Below, one piece after another: positions 62,620 to 64,000 of a DNA stretch of 64,000 bases; within the stretch, counting starts at the first letter, position 1; the number at the start of each line of letters is the position of its first letter. The translations under genes and the position numbers were made by a program. The stretch comes from Flavobacterium sp. ov086 (GTDB taxonomy: Bacteria; Bacteroidota; Bacteroidia; Flavobacteriales; Flavobacteriaceae): the NCBI RefSeq assembly GCF_900187965.1, contig NZ_FZNL01000003.1, positions 124,001-188,000 on the forward strand, read 5' to 3'. Under the pieces are notes generated by a model. It was not told the origin of the DNA and ran no database searches. It saw only the letters and a list, made by a program, of their open reading frames with translations.

Positions 62620-64000
62620 TTGAAACCTTTTATACTCAACACACACTACAAACAAATTCTGGCAGACACGATCACACCGGTAAGTATTTATTTTAAAATA
62701 AGAGACAAATTTCCAAATAGTTTATTACTGGAAAGTAGTGATTATCACGGAAATGACAACAGTTTCTCGTACATCTGCTGCAACCCGATTGCAACGATTA
62801 AAATCGAAAATGAAATCATCTCAAAAACTTTTCCTGACGGAACAACAGAACAAATTGCTATTGATGCTTTGACAAATATTCCAGAAGTAATTCAGGAATT
62901 TTCAAGTCAGTTTAAATCAGAAAAAAATGATTTTAAATTCATCAATAATGGTTTATTCGGATACATTTCTTACGATGCCGTTCGTTACTTCGAGAAAGTT
63001 TCTATTGCTAAAAAAGACAGCGCAACTTTAATTCCGGATGTATTTTATGCGGTTTACCAAAATATCATCGCAATCAATCACTTCAAAAACGAAGCTTACA
63101 TTTTTTGCCATAGTGTTGACGGAAGAAACAATATCTCAGAAATTGAACAATTATTACAATCCAGAAATATTGCATCATACAAATTCACCAAAGAAGGCGA
63201 AGGTTTCTCTAACTTAACTGATGAGGAATTTAAACATAATGTGGCTTTAGCCAAAAAACACTGCTACCGCGGAGATGTATTTCAATTGGTATTGTCACGT
63301 CGTTTTACACAAGGTTTCAAAGGTGACGAATTCAATGTTTATCGTGCTTTAAGAAGCATTAATCCATCTCCTTATTTGTTCTTTTTTGATTATGGAGATT
63401 TCAAAATATTTGGGTCTTCGCCCGAAGCACAAATTATTGTAAAAAATAGAAAAGCCGAGATTCATCCAATCGCAGGAACTTTTAAAAGAACCGGAAATGA
63501 CGAACGCGATGCTATTCTAGCCAAAGAACTTTCGGAAGATAAAAAAGAAAACAGCGAACACGTAATGTTAGTCGACTTGGCCAGAAATGATTTAAGTAGA
63601 AACGGACATGATGTAAACGTAGAAAAATACAGAGAAGTTCAGTTTTTTTCGCACGTAATTCACTTGGTTTCTAAAGTAACAGGACATTTACATGAAAAAG
63701 CTACAACCATGCAAGTCGTTGCAGATACTTTTCCGGCAGGAACTTTAAGTGGAGCGCCTAAACACAGAGCGATGCAATTGATTGAAGATTACGAAAAAAC
63801 AAATCGTAATTTCTACGGCGGAGCAATTGGTTTCATGGATTTTGAAGGAAACTTTAATCACGCCATTATGATCCGAACTTTCCTGAGCAAAAACCACCAA
63901 TTACATTGTCAAGCCGGAGCCGGAATTGTTGCAAGTTCAGATGAAGAAAGCGAAATGCAGGAAGTTTATAATAAATTAAGAGCTTTGAATACAGCGCTGG
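62620..64000 (+). CDS. trpE: Anthranilate synthase component I, 3' end outside window
   Basis: The start is TTG at 62620, chosen because KPFILNTHYKQILADTITPVSIY begins there and matches flavobacterial TrpE. The frame is open to the right edge (about 460 codons). Motifs include LLESSDYHGNDNSFSYICCNPIA (feedback Trp-binding region), FRGDVFQLVLSRRFTQG-type chorismate-binding segment, PIAGTFKRTGNDERD and the late GGAIGFMDFEGNFNHAIMIR. It makes anthranilate from chorismate with TrpG, the first step of tryptophan synthesis. Regulation by the attenuator upstream is expected. Confidence 0.95.
   Translation, partial: MKPFILNTHYKQILADTITPVSIYFKIRDKFPNSLLLESSDYHGNDNSFSYICCNPIATIKIENEIISKTFPDGTTEQIAIDALTNIPEVIQEFSSQFKSEKNDFKFINNGLFGYISYDAVRYFEKVSIAKKDSATLIPDVFYAVYQNIIAINHFKNEAYIFCHSVDGRNNISEIEQLLQSRNIASYKFTKEGEGFSNLTDEEFKHNVALAKKHCYRGDVFQLVLSRRFTQGFKGDEFNVYRALRSINPSPYLFFFDYGDFKIFGSSPEAQIIVKNRKAEIHPIAGTFKRTGNDERDAILAKELSEDKKENSEHVMLVDLARNDLSRNGHDVNVEKYREVQFFSHVIHLVSKVTGHLHEKATTMQVVADTFPAGTLSGAPKHRAMQLIEDYEKTNRNFYGGAIGFMDFEGNFNHAIMIRTFLSKNHQLHCQAGAGIVASSDEESEMQEVYNKLRALNTAL

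Overview
The window looks like a Flavobacterium-type chromosome (phylum Bacteroidota). It is AT-rich and carries a SusC/SusD pair, lipoproteins with Bacteroidota-style signal peptides, TAnnTTTG -7 boxes and almost no Shine-Dalgarno sequences. It also has CydAB, a MarR/nitroreductase/YceI operon and many short hairpin repeats between genes. No rRNA, tRNA, CRISPR array, phage or transposase was seen. The first gene (metalloprotease) and the last gene (trpE) are cut by the window edges.

Layout. 1-7389: zinc metalloprotease, SusC, SusD and a LytTR regulator. 7390-8133: no gene, but a candidate structured RNA with a strong terminator. 8134-13008: single-domain response regulator plus a nine-PAS histidine kinase. 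13072-17727: lipocalin-like lipoprotein, then signalling cassette A. 17817-20681: small envelope and stress-type genes (VanZ-like, FxLYD-like, DUF3892, PH-SHOCT, TM2) and small secreted proteins. 20896-23940: family 1 glycosidase, 5'-nucleotidase and DeoR regulator. 24322-27907: cassette B, with the remains of another copy inside it. 28130-33960: RND efflux operon. 34135-42261: small exported proteins, GNAT, ACT-domain protein, esterase, M1 peptidase and GapN-type dehydrogenase. 42339-52232: sulfur-related genes (rhodanese, Crp/Fnr, TauE/SafE, MBL-rhodanese, two YeeE/YedE) interrupted by a Panacea toxin-antitoxin-like pair, cydAB and an HD hydrolase. 53025-58607: glycerol operon with its DeoR regulator. 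59112-60810: MarR, nitroreductase and YceI. 61019-62299: secreted beta-helix protein. 62396-64000: trp leader peptide, attenuator and trpE.

The best candidate for an undescribed system is the duplicated cassette at 13651-17672 and 24322-27907. Each copy has (i) a divergent gene whose first 120 residues align without gaps between copies, followed by a membrane segment; (ii) a roughly 300-base conserved leader with two TAGTTC boxes exactly 42 bases apart, a dyad, pairings that would form a pseudoknot, and a hairpin before the start codon; (iii) a 63-66 residue lipoprotein ending in a Gly/Pro/Asp-rich tail; (iv) a terminator-like hairpin whose loop holds the start codon of the next gene; and (v) a 569-residue kinase with lipobox, TPRs and a membrane segment. 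Copy A also has a response regulator. The leader occurs a third time (25010-25310) in front of a broken lipoprotein gene. The function is unknown; a lipoprotein- or peptide-sensing circuit is inference.

A second result is a shared operator. The dyad GTGAYNAATGTTAC lies at the same distance (29.5 bases, centre to -7 box) upstream of the TauE/SafE gene and, inverted, upstream of the MBL-rhodanese gene. This suggests one Crp/Fnr regulon for sulfane-sulfur handling. The trp leader (three consecutive Trp codons plus a terminator) is a clear classical attenuator.
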